Shown here: piece by piece, positions 32,057-43,703 of the stretch
How the letters are laid out: the number at the start of each line of letters is the position of its first letter
How positions within the stretch are numbered: the first letter of the stretch is position 1
DNA from: Elymus sibiricus
Taxonomy: Eukaryota > Streptophyta > Magnoliopsida > Poales > Poaceae
Direction: 5' to 3'
DNA length: 64,000 nucleotides
Assembly (NCBI GenBank): GCA_039707655.1
Contig: CM077665.1
Location: 441,749,531-441,813,530 of the forward strand
Program-made: the position numbers and the translations under genes
Notes under the pieces: generated by a model
Databases searched by the model: none
What the model was told of the DNA's origin: nothing
Seen by the model: only the letters and a program-made list of their open reading frames with translations

Positions 32057-32788
32057 AAAATTATGTCAACACTTTGTAAGATTGATAGGAACTACTCATA
32101 TAGATGCCTAGAGGCCATATCAAGCATTCAATTTACTTGTGACTCAAAGAATTCAACATGCAATCTCATTTTCAATAGCACCAAGAGCAGGTAAGTATGA
32201 AAAATATAATCCACTAATGCAAAAACTAATTGGAGCAATGGGAGAGTCACATACCAAGGAGCAATCCCTCAAAACAGTTTCAGAAACAGAGTTCCGAGCA
32301 AAGAAATCAAAAATCTCAGGTTTGGGAGCAAGAACACGAGGGAGAGAGCAACCAGGAATATTTTCTAGAGGTAAGAGATGAAGTGAGTTGAAGGAATAAC
32401 TGAGGGGGTCCTTGTGGGGCCCCATGCCATCAGGGCGCGCTGAGGGGGTGAGCTCGCCCTGTTGGCTTGGCAGCAACAAGTGCACCCCCTGGGGTGTTTT
32501 TAGCTGCATATTTTTTAAATATTCTAGAAAAATTCATGTAGATTTTTTGTGACATTCTGAGCAATTTTATTTTTGGGCCATTTTTTATTATACGGATAAT
32601 TCAGGAAATAGGATAATCATGGCATTTTATTTTATTAAACTAAAAATAACAGAGAGTAAATTATTGGTACACAAAGTTGAGCCTACTAAATTCATCGACC
32701 ACATGCCTCTAAACCAGGATCCATTAATAAGGTTGATCAAGTCTTATTAACAAACCGTTTATGATTGACATGAAACCGAAGAATTTTC
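32057..32788 (-). other. Spacer between protease and the Athila-type ORF of element D
   Basis: Non-coding. The part at about 32400-32510 (GGGCGCGCTGAGG, CCCTGTTGGCTTGGCAGCAA) resembles part of D's own LTR near 28630-28660, so an LTR-derived segment lies inside the element. It may have come from recombination and could supply a promoter for the downstream ORF; that is inference. Confidence 0.5.
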
Positions 32789-34759
32789 TTAACACTTGGT
32801 TTCCTCAATGGGGATTTGCATCTCCCCAACAATAAGAATGTCATATTTCTTCTTGGCAGTAGGAAGAGGAAATTTAAACCCTCCAATAGTAATTGTGGCA
32901 ACTTGCTCAATGGCATTAATATTATTCACCGACGCTTGCTTCTTCGGGAAGTGCACTGTATGTTGTTTACCATTGACATAAAAAGTAACATGGCTTTTGT
33001 TGCAATCAATAACAACCCCTGCAGTATTTAGAAAAGGCCTACCAAGGATAATCGACATGTTGTCGTCCTCGGTCATCTCAAGAATAACAAAGTCTGTTAA
33101 GATAGTAATATTCGCAACCACAATAGGGACATCCTCACAAATTCCAATAGGTATAGCAGTGCATTTATCGGCCATTTGCAAAGGTATTTCAGTAGGTGTA
33201 AGATTATTCAAATCAAGTCTTTTATATAAGGAGAAAGGCATAACACTAACACCGGCTTCTAGATTACATAAGGCAGTTTTAACATAACTTCGTTTAATGG
33301 AGCAAGGTATTGTGGATATACCCGGATCTCCCAACTTCTTAGGCACTCCACCATCAAAAGAATAATTAGCAAGCATGATGGAAATCTCAGTTTGAGGTAT
33401 CTTTCTTTTATTGGTGATAATATTTTTCATGTACTTAGCATACAGGGACATTTTTAAAATATCAGTCAAGCGAGTGCACAAAATAACAGGTCTAATCATT
33501 TCAACAAAGTGCTCAAAATCCTTCTCGTCCTTACTCTTAGAAGGATTACGAGGGAATGGCATGGGTTTCTGAACAGATGGCTCTTTTTCTCTACCATGTT
33601 TTCTAGCCACAAAGTCTCTTTTATCATAACGTTTACTTTTAGGATGTGGGTTATCAAGATCTTCAGCAGGTTATATTTCCACATCATTATCAGGTTCTTT
33701 ATCATTACCTGGTTGAGCATCTACATGAACATCATTATTATCATTATCATTGTCATTATCACTAGGTGAATGTTCACTACCAGGTTGTGTCTCAACATCA
33801 GAAATAGAAACATCATTATGATTCTCAGTAGGTTTTTCTATAACAGGTTCACTAGGAGCATGCATAGTCCTATCGTTTTTCTTTTTCTTTTTAGATGGAC
33901 TAGGTGCATCATCATTAATTCTCTGAGAATCTTGTTTAATTCTTTTAGGGTGAACTTTAGGATAAAGAGGTTCCTGAGTCATTCTACCTCCTCTAGTCAC
34001 TACTCTAACAACATGATCATTCATGTTATCATTCATTTTAGCTAGCAAATCATTTTGTTACTTAGCAACTTGGTCTAATGGAGTATGAACCATGGAAGCA
34101 TGTTTACCTAGACCTTTAACATCATTTGCAATTCTAAACATCAAGTCACTCAAGCGATCAATCATCATAGCATTCCATTGTAATATATCCTTAACATAAT
34201 TATTAACATATTCTTGCGTAACAATGTAATTATCAAATTCATCCATACATTGACTAGGAGTTTTAGTGTAAGATATATCACTTTCATCAAATCTACGAAG
34301 AGAATTTACCTCTACTACCTGTGTAGGGATATCAAGTCCATGTACTTCTTCAATAGCTGGTAAATTCTTGACATCCTCAGATTTAATACATTTTTATTTC
34401 ATAGATCTCTTAGCTTCTTGAATATCTTCTGGACTAAGGAATAGAATACCTCTCTTCTTTAGGATAGGTTCTGGCGGTGGTTTAGGAAGTGTCAAATCAT
34501 CAACATTTCTTAATATATTATTCAATAGTTCTTCACCTTGTCCAATAGTTCGTTCCCTGAAAACCAAACCAGCACAACTAGCAAGGTAGTCCCTAGAAGC
34601 ATCAGTTAGTCCATTATAAAAGATATCAAGTATTTCATTTTTCTTAAGAGGATGACCAGACAAAGCTTTAAGCAGCTGGAGAAGCCTCCCCAAGCTTGAG
34701 GGAGATTCTCTTCTTCAGTTTGCACAAAGTTAAATATTTCCTGTAAAGAAGCTTGTTTC
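32789..34759 (-). pseudogene. Gag C-terminal part and protease of element D
   Basis: Continues the gag frame interrupted by E1. The gag part includes FYNGLTDASRDYLASCAG near 34640-34590, then an acidic/basic linker (SPSKKKKKNDR; DNDNDNDNNDV). Stops lie at 34394, 34058 and 33671 in the same frame, and a one-base shift lies near 34694. The protease part ends at 32789 and includes MPFSLYKRLDL and IILGRPFLNTAG, typical of retroviral-type aspartic proteases of Gypsy elements. The active-site motif reads CNLEAGVSV where DLGAS is expected, so the catalytic Asp is lost. No reverse transcriptase follows. Confidence 0.8.
34755..34759. other. Target-site duplication of E1, left copy
   Basis: GTTTC here pairs with ATTTC at 59270-59274 (four of five bases). 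Leaving out one copy puts the flanking gag halves of element D in the same reading frame, which confirms the insertion site. Confidence 0.8.
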
Positions 34760-36621
34760 TGTTGGAAATATGCCCTAGAGGCAATAATAATTTAGTTATT
34801 ATCATATTTCCTTGTTCATGATAATCGTTTATTATCCATGCTATAATTGTATTGATTGGAAACTCAAATACATGTGTGGGTACATAGACAACATTGTGTC
34901 CCTAGTATGCCTCTAATAGACTAGCTCGTTGATCAAAGATGGTCAAAGGTTTCCTAGCCATAGACATGAGATGTCATTTGATAACGGGATCACATCATTA
35001 GGAGAATGATGTGATGGACAAGACCCAAACTATAAACATAGCATATGATCGTGTCAGTTTATTGCTATAGTTTTCTGCATGTCAAGTATCTGTTCCTATG
35101 ACCATGAGATAATGCAACTCACTGACACCGGAGGAATACCTTGTGTGTATCAAACATCACAACGTAACTGGGTGACTATAAAGATGCTCTACAGGTATCT
35201 CCGAGGGTGTCTGTTGAGTGGGCATGGATCAAGACTGGGATTTGTTACTCCGTGTGACGGAGAGGTCTCTGAGGGCCCATTCGGTAATACAACATCACAA
35301 TAAGCCTTGCAAGCAATGTTACTAAGTGTTAGCCATGGGATCTTGTATTACGGAACGAGTAAAGAGACTTGCCGGTAACGAGATTAAACTAGGTATAGAG
35401 ATACCGACGATCGAATCTCGGGCAAGTAACATACCGAAGAACAAAGGGAACATCGTACGGGATTAACTGAATCCTTGACATAGAGGTTCAACCGATAAAG
35501 ATCTTCATAGAATATGTAGGAACCAATATGGGCATCCAGGTCCCGCTATTGGTTATTGACCGTGGAGGTCTCTCGGTCATGTCTACATAGTTCTCGAACC
35601 CGCAGGGTCTGCACACTTAAGGTTCGGTGACGTTTTGGTATAGTAGAGTTATGTATGGTGGTGACCGAAGGTTGTTCGGAGTCCCAGATGAGATCCTGGA
35701 CGTCACGAGGAGCTCCGGAATGGTCCGGAGGTAAATATTGATATATAGGAAGTCCTGTTTTGGTCACCGAAAAAGTTTCGGGTACTTCGGTAGTGTACCG
35801 GGAGTGCCGGGAGGGTACCGGGGGCCATCGAGAGGGGTGTCTCGACCGAAAGGACCTCATGGGCTGTGGGAGGAGTCAAACCAGCCCCTATTGGGCTGGC
35901 CGACCCCCCCACTAAGGCCCATGCGGCTAGGGGTGGGAAAAACCCAAAGGTGGAAAGGTGGAACGGGTTTCCAAGTGGAGAGGAGGAATCCTACTCCTAG
36001 TAGGATTGGAGTAGGACTCCTCCACCTCCAATTTTGGCCAACCCTTGAGGGTTTGAGGCTGCCTCCTCCCCTCCCTCCCTCCTATATATACTAGAGGATT
36101 TAGAGGGGAGAGCTAACCCTAATTGCCACGTGCTCCCTCTACTTCATCTAGATCATTTTCTCCTCTAGTCTAGTTCGGCGATGCTTAGGCGAAGCCCTGC
36201 CGGAATAGTTCCACCACCATCGCCGCCACGCCGTCACGCTGCCAGAGAACTCATCTACCTCTCCGCTCCCTTTTGCTGGATCAAGAAGGTGGAGATCGTC
36301 ATCGAACTATACGTGTGCTGAACGCGGAGGTGCCGTCCGTTCGGCGCTAGATCGGAAGGACCGTGATCAGGATCGCGGGACGGATCATGATGGGATCGCG
36401 GGACGTATCGTGATGGGATCGCGGGACGGATCGTGATTGGATCGCAGGACACTCGGCGATTTGGATCGCGAAGACGTTCGACTACATCAACCGCGTTTCT
36501 TAACGCTTCCCGCTTAGCGATCTACAAGGGTATGTAGATCCACTCTCCCTCTCGTAGATGCTCATCACCATGGATAGATCTTGCGTGTGCGGAGGAAATT
36601 TTTTGTTTCCCATGCAATGTT
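34760..36621 (+). repeat. 5' LTR of E1 (all but the last bases)
   Basis: 1862 bp, TATA-like TATATATA at 36083-36090. It is interrupted by E2 at 36622, between an ATGTT duplication; the remaining eight bases, CCCCAACA, follow E2 at 45240-45247. The two E1 LTRs are nearly identical over the first 395 bp (two differences seen) but clearly more diverged further in. Confidence 0.92.
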
Positions 36622-38429
36622 TGTTGGAAATATGCCCTAGAGGCAATAATAAATTAGTTATTATTATATTTCCTTGTTCATGATAATCGTTTATTATCCA
36701 TGCTATAATTGTATTGATTGGAAACTCAAATACATGTGTGGGTACATAGACAACACTGTGTCCCTAGTAAGCCTCTAGTTAACTAGCTCGTTGATCAAAA
36801 GATGGTGAAGGTTTCCTAGCCATGGACATAAGATGTAATTTGATAACGGGATCACATCATTAGGAGAATGATGTGATGGACAAGACCCAAACTATAAACG
36901 TAGCATATGATTGTGTCAGTTTATTCCTATTGTTTTCTGCATGTCAAGTATCTGTTCCTATGACCATGAGATCATGCAACTCCCTGACATCGGAGGAATA
37001 CCTTGTGTGTATCAAACGTCGCAACGTAACTGGGTGACTATAAAGATGCTCTACAGGTATCTCCGAGGGTGTCTGTTGGGTTAGCATGGATCAAGACTGG
37101 GATTTGTTACTCCGTGTGACGGAGAGGTATCTCAGGGCCCACTCGGTAATACAACATCACAATGAGCCTTGCAAGCAATGTGACTAAAGTGTTAGCCACG
37201 AGATCTTGTATTACGGAACGAGTAAAGAGACTTGCCGGTAACGAGATTGAACTAGGTATAGAGATACCGACGATCGAATCTCGGGCAAGTAACATACCGA
37301 AGAACAAAGGGAACAGCATACGGGATTAACTGAAGCCTTGACATAGAGGTTCGACCGATAAAAGATCTTCGTAGAATATGTAGGAGCCAATATGGGCATC
37401 CAGGTCCCGCTATTGGTTATTGATCGTAGAGGTGTCTCGGTCATGTCTACATAGTTCTCGAACCCGCAGGGTCTACACACTTAACGTTTGGTGACGATTA
37501 GTATAGTTGACTTATTTTGTTGGTGACCGAAGGTTGTTCGGAGTCCCAGATAAGATCCCGGACATGACGAGGATCTCCGGAAGAGTCCGAAGGTAAAGAT
37601 TGATATATGTGATAATAGTGTTTTGATCTCCGGAAGGGTTCCGGAATTCACCGGAAGGGGTTCCGGATGTTTACCGAAGTGTTCGGGTGCAGCAACACTT
37701 TATATGAGCCAAAGGGGTAAAGCCCACGAGGTATTGGAAAGTGCAAAAGGATGTTTTGCTGCTGCCTTAAGCGGTACTACCGCTGGTAAGGCAGTACTAC
37801 CGCGTAAGCGGTACTACCGCTTGTGTGAAGCGGTACTACCGCTTGTACGCGATACTGCTGGAATCCGAGTTGGACTCTTTCCGTGCGGGCCAAACCGACC
37901 TTGTGCGGGCAAAACCGACCTTGTGGAGGCTTTCTCTCCAAGTTTAGACCCCAGGGCTCAACATATAAATAGAGGGGCAGGGCTAACACACGGGACACAT
38001 CAAGATTTCTCAAGCCGTGTGCCGGCAACCCTAACCCTCTAGTTCCTCCTGTCATAATCTCCGTAGTGCTTGGCGAAGCCCTGCAGAGATTGTTCCTCAC
38101 CACCATCACCACGCCGTCGTGCTGCCGGAACTCATCTACTACTTCATCATCGCTCGCTGGATCGAGGAGGTGAAGGCGTCATCAAGCCGTACGTGTGTTG
38201 AACGCGGAGGTGCCGTCCGTTCGGCACTAGTTCGTGATCAGATCGAGGGACGACTTGCGATTTGGATCGCGGAGACGTTCGACTACATCAACCGCGTTTC
38301 TTAACGCTTCCGCTTAGCGATCTACAAGGGTATGTAGATTCACTCTCCCTCTCGTAGATGCTCATCACCATGGATAGATCTTGTGTGTGCGTAGGAAAAA
38401 TTTTGTTTCCCATGCAACGTTTCCCAACA
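36622..38429 (+). repeat. 5' LTR of E2
   Basis: 1808 bp from TGTTGGAAAT to TTTCCCAACA. TATA box TATAAATA at 37964-37971. Contains the palindromic array at 37770-37843. Confidence 0.93.
37770..37843 (+). repeat. Palindromic AGCGGTACTACCGCT array, four units (E2 5' LTR)
   Basis: Three exact copies of AGCGGTACTACCGCT and one variant. Each unit is itself a near-perfect inverted repeat (AGCGGTA, C, TACCGCT). It lies about 120 bp upstream of the TATA box. The matching region of the 3' LTR has six units. Confidence 0.9.
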
Positions 38430-38430
38430 G

Positions 38431-38443
38431 TGGCATCTGAGCT
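38431..38443 (+). other. Primer-binding site of E2, altered
   Basis: TGGCATCTGAGCT compared with the initiator tRNA-Met complement TGGTATCAGAGCT in E3: two mismatches. E1 has the same TGGCATC start. Confidence 0.8.
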
Positions 38444-39673
38444 AGGTCTATGCGTAGATGAGATCTCGAGTAGAACACAAAAGGGTTTTGTGGGCGTTGA
38501 TATTCAGATTGCTTCCTCCCTTGGTCTTTTCTTGTTTCGGCGGTATTGTGGGATGAAGCGGCTCGGACCAACATTACTCGTACGCTTACGAGAGACCGGT
38601 TCCTTCAACTGACATGTAACTTCGTTGCATAAAGATGGCTAGCGGGTGTCTGTTTCTCCCACTTTAGTCGGATCGGATTTGACAAAGGCGGTCCTTGAGA
38701 ATGTTGAAAAGCAATTTTTATATCACCGTTGTGGTTTTTGCGTAGGTAAGAATCGTTCTTGCTAGATACCCGTAGCAGCCACGTAAAACTTGCAACAACA
38801 ATTACAGGACGTCTAACTTGTTTTTGCAGGGTATGTTGTGATGTGATATGGCCAAGTACATGATGAGATATATGTGATGTATGAGATGATCATGTGTTGT
38901 ATAGAATATCACGACTTGCATGTCGATGAGTACGGCAACTGGCAGGAGACATAGAGTTGTCTTTAATTATTTTCGCCGTTTTGCTTTACTTTATCGCTAT
39001 GAGTTAGCAATAGTCGTGGAAGCAACAGTCGGCGCGACAACCTCATGGCGACACGTTGATGGAGATCATGGTGTCATGCCGGTGACGATGGAGATCATGC
39101 CGGTGCTTTGGAGATGGAGATCAAAAGCGCAAGTTCATGGCCATATCATGTCACTTATGATTTGCATGTGATGTTAATCCTTTTATGCATCTTATTTTGC
39201 TTAGGATGACGGTAGCATTATAAGGTGATCCCTCACTTAAATTTCAAGATAAAATTGTGTTCTCCCCGAGTGTGCACCGTTGCGAAAGTTCGTCGTTTCG
39301 AGACACCACGTGATGATCGGGTGTGATAGACTCTACGTTCGCATACAATGGGTGCAAGCCAGTGTTGCACGTGCGGAACACTCGGGTTAAACTTGACGAT
39401 CCTAGCATGTACAGACATGGCCTCGGAACACAAGAGACCGAAAGGTTGAACATGAGTCATATAGTAGATATGATCAACATGAAAGATGTTCACCATTGAA
39501 ACCACCTCAACTCACGTGATGATCGGACTTGAGTTGGTGGATTTGGATCATGTTACACTCGAATGACCGGAGGGATGTCAATTTGAGTGGGAGTTTTTAA
39601 GTAATATGATTAACTAAACTCATTATCTTGAACAATAGTCTAAGTTGTCTTTGCAATATTTATGTTGTAGATC
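38444..39673 (+). other. Untranslated leader of E2
   Basis: About 1.2 kb between primer-binding site and gag ATG with no supported coding frame, the usual arrangement of BARE-type elements. E3 has a matching leader at 54812-56084. Confidence 0.75.
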
Positions 39674-42600
39674 ATGGCTCGCGCAGTAGCACCCCTGAAT
39701 TTTAATGCGTTCCTAGAGAAAGCTAAGTTGAAAGATGATGGAAGTAACTTTGTGGACTGGGCCCGTAATCTAAGGATTATCCTTACGGCTTCCCAGAAGG
39801 CTTATGTCCTTGATGCACCGCTTGGTGATCCACCCGCTCCAGTTGAGTCTCTAGACGTTGTGAACGCCTGGCAGGCTCGTTCTGAAGATTACTCAATAGT
39901 TCAATGTGCAATATTGTATGGCTTAGAACCGGGACTTCAAAGACGTTTTGAACGTCATGGAGCATATGAGATGTTCCAGGAGTTGAAGTTTATCTTTCAG
40001 AAGAATGCCCGGATCGAGAGGTATGAGATCTCCGATAAGTTCTATGCTTGCAAGATGGAGGAGAACGGGTCTATCAGTGATCACATACTCAGAATGTCTG
40101 GGTACTCCACCCGTCTGGCTGAATTGGGGATGCCCCTTCCGCCAGAGGCTATCACTGACAGAGTTCTTCAATCATTGCCACCTAGCTACAAGAGCTTCGT
40201 GTTGAACTATAACATGCACGGGATGAACAAGTCAGTCGCCGAGCTGTTTGCGATGCTGAAAGCCGCTGAGTCTGAAATTCAGAAGGAGCATCAAGTGTTG
40301 ATGGTCAATAAAACCACTAGTTTCAAGAAAAATGGCAAGGGTAAGAAGGGTAACTCCAAGAAGAGTGGCAAAGCAGTTGCTCCTCTCGTGAAGAAACCCA
40401 AGGCTGGACCCAAACCAGAAACTGTGTGCTTTCATTGCAAGGGAACTGGACACTGGAAGCGGAACTGCCCCAAGTATTTGGCTGACAAGAAGGCGGCCAA
40501 CAACAAACAAGGTATATATGATATACATGTTATTGATGTGTACCTTACCAACTCTCGTTGTAGTGCCTGGGTATTTGATACCGGTGCGGTTGCTCACATT
40601 TGCAACTCTAAACAGGAACTGCAGAATAGACGGAGGCTGGCAAAGGATGAAGTGACGATGCACGTGGGAAATGGTTCCAAGGTTGATGTGATCGCCGTCG
40701 GCACGCTCGCTCTTCGATTACCATCGGGATTAGTGATGAACTTGAATAAATGTTATTTGGTGCCTGCGTTAAGCATGAACATTATATCTGGATCTTGTTT
40801 ATTGCGAGACGGTTACTCATTTAAATCAGAGAATAATGGTTGTTCTATTTATATGAGTAATATCTTTTATGGTCATGCACCCGAAGTGAGGGGTTTATTC
40901 TTATTGAATCTCGATAGTAATGATACACATGTTCATAACATTGATGCCAAAAGATGTAGAATTGATAATGATAATACCACTTTCTTGTGGCACTGCCGTT
41001 TAGGTCATATTGGCATAAAACGCATGAGGAAGCTCCATGCTGATGGACTTTTGGAGTCACTTGATTTTGAAACACTTGACACATGCGAGCCATGCCTCAC
41101 GGGCAAGATGACTAAAACGCCGTTCTCTGGAATAATGGAATGGGCAAGTGACTTATTGGAAATCATACATACTGATGTGTGCGGTCCCATGAGCATTGAG
41201 GCGCGCGGTGGTTATCGTTACTTTCTCACCTTCACTGATGACTTAAGTAGATATGGGTATATTTACTTAATGAAACACAAGTCTGAAACATTTGAAAAGT
41301 TCAAACAATTTCAGAGTGAAGTTGAGAATCATCGTAACAAGAAGATTAAATTCCTACGATCTGATCGAGGAGGAGAATATCTGAGTTATGAGTTTGGCAG
41401 TCACTTAAGACAATGTGGAATTGTTTCACAACTGACACCGCCTGGAACACCACAGCGTAATGGTGTGTCCGAACGTCGTAATCGAACCTTATTGGATATG
41501 GTGCGATCAATGATGTCTCTTGCCGATTTGCCACTATCGTTTTGGGGTTATGCATTAGAGACAGCTGCATTCACTTTAAATAGGGCACCATCGAAACCGT
41601 TGAGACGACGCCATATGAACTTTGGTTTGGCAAGAAGCCAAAGCTGTCGTTTCTTAAAGTTTGGGGATGTGATGCTTATGTCAAAAAGCTTCAGCCTGAA
41701 AAGTTGGAACCCAAAGCGGAGAAATGCGTCTTCATAGGATACCCAAAAGAGACAGTTGGGTATACCTTCTACCTCAGATCCGAAGGCAAAGTGTTTGTCG
41801 CTAAAAGCGGAACATTTCTTGAGAAAGAGTTTCTCTCGAAAGAATTGAGTGGGAGGAAGATAGAACTTGATGAGGTTGTTGAACCTTTACTTCAACCTGA
41901 GAGTAGCGCAGCGCAGAAAGATGTTTCTGTAGAGCCTACATCAGCTGAAGAGGAAGTTGATGATGATCATAAAGCTTCGGATCAAGTTGCTATCGAACCT
42001 CGTAGGTCGACAAGGACGCGTACTGCTCCTGAGTGGTACGGCAACCCTGTCTTAGAGGTGATGTTGTTGGACAACAATGAACCTACGAGCTATGGAGAAG
42101 CAATGATGGGCCCGGATTCCGACAAGTGGTTAGAGGCCATGAAATCCGAGATGGGATCCATGTATGAAAACAAAGTGTGGACTTTGGAAGTATTACCTGA
42201 AGGGTGTAAGGCCATTCAGAACAAATGGATCTTTAAGAGGAAGACGGACGCGGACGGTAATGTCACCGTCTATAAAGCTCGACTTGTGGCAAAGGGTTTT
42301 TCACAAGTTCAAGGAGTTGACTACGATGAGACCTTCTCACCTGTAGCGATGCTTAAGTCCGTCAGAATCATGTTAGCAATAGCTGCCTTTTTCGATTATG
42401 AAATTTGGTAGATGGATGTCAAAACAGCGTTCCTTAACGGTTTCCTTAAGGAAGAGTTGTATATGATGCAACCAGAAGGTTTTGTCGATCCAGAGAATGC
42501 TGACAAAGTTTGCAAACTCCAGCGATCCATTTATGGACTGGTGCAAGCATCTCGGAGTTGGAATCTTCGCTTTGATGAGGTGATCAAAGCATTCGAGTTT

Positions 42601-43653
42601 ATACAAGTTTACGGAGAAGCTTGTATTTACAAGAAAGTGAGTGGGAGCTCTATAGCGTTTCTAATATTATATGTGGTTGACATATTACTGATTGGAAACA
42701 ATATAGAAATGTTGGAAAGCATGAAGGAATATTTGAACAAGAGTTTTTCAATGAAGGACCTAGGAGAAGCTGCTTTCATATTAGGCATCAAGATCTATAG
42801 AGATAGATCGAGACGCTTAATAGGACTTTCACAAAGCACATACCTTGACAAAGTTTTGAAGAAGTTCAAAATGGATTAGTCGAAGAAGGGGTTCTTGCCT
42901 GTATTGCAAGGTGTGAAGTTGAGTAAGACTCAATGCCGAGTGATTGCAGAAGATAGAGAATAGATGAGTGTCGTCCCCTATGCCTCAGCCATAGGCTCTA
43001 TCATGTATGCAATGCTGTGCACAAGACCCGATGTCAGCCTTGCCATAAGTATGGTCGGAAGGTTTCAAAGTGATCCAGGAATGGAACACTGGACGGCGGT
43101 CAAGAATATCCTGAAGTACCTGAAAAGGACTAAGGACATGTTTCTCGTTTATGGAGGTGATCAAGAGCTCGTCGTAAAGGGTTACGTCGATGCAAGCTTT
43201 GACACTGATCCAGATGACTCTAAGTCACAAACCGGATACGTATTTATTCTTAATGGGGGTGCGGTTAGCTGGTGCAGTTCCAAGCAAAGCGTGGTAGCTG
43301 ATTCTACATGTGAAGCGGAGTACATCGCTGCCTCGGAGGCGGCGAAGGAAGGTGTCTGGATGAAGGAGTTCATGACAGATCTTGGAGTAGTGCCTAGTGC
43401 GCTTAACCCAATGACTCTATTTTGTGATAATACTGGTGCCATTGCTCTAGCCAAGGAACCAAGATTTCACAAGAGGACCAGACACATAAAGCGACGTTTC
43501 AATTCCATCCGCGATTACATCAAGGAGGACGACATAAATATTTGCAAAGTACACACGGATCTGAATATTGCAGATCCGATGACTAAACCTCTTCCAAGGG
43601 CTAAACATGAACAACACCAGAACTGCATGGGTGTTCGATTCATTACAATGTAA
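39674..43653 (+). pseudogene. E2 gag-pol polyprotein, inactivated
   Basis: Gag starts at the ATG at 39674. In order: gag core, zinc knuckle CFHCKGTGHWKRNC (about residue 255), protease WVFDTGAVAH (about 300), integrase with WHCRLGH, HTDVCGPM and LRSDRGGEY, reverse transcriptase from about 41990, and RNase H ending FITM at 43653. A one-base deletion near 41600 shifts the frame. In-frame stops lie at 42409-42411, 42877-42879 and 42961-42963. The reverse transcriptase motif reads YVVD (42670-42681) where YVDD is required for catalysis. The remaining sequence is close to E3, so E2 probably derives from a family member that moved using another copy's proteins. Confidence 0.93.
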
Positions 43654-43692
43654 ATCACATAGTGATGTGAACTAGATTATTGACTCTAGTGC

Positions 43693-43703
43693 AAGTGGGA
43701 GAC
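43693..43703 (+). other. Polypurine tract of E2
   Basis: AAGTGGGAGAC directly before the 3' LTR; the same tract precedes the 3' LTRs of E1 (48689-48699) and E3 (minus strand, from 50790). Confidence 0.85.

Noticed and set aside
35738..36094. Recurrent LTR frames of about 60-140 residues at 35738, 37623, 44392, 49942, 56966 and 58401
   Set aside because: They lie in U3/R/U5 of BARE-type LTRs, recur only because the LTRs repeat, and show no domain.
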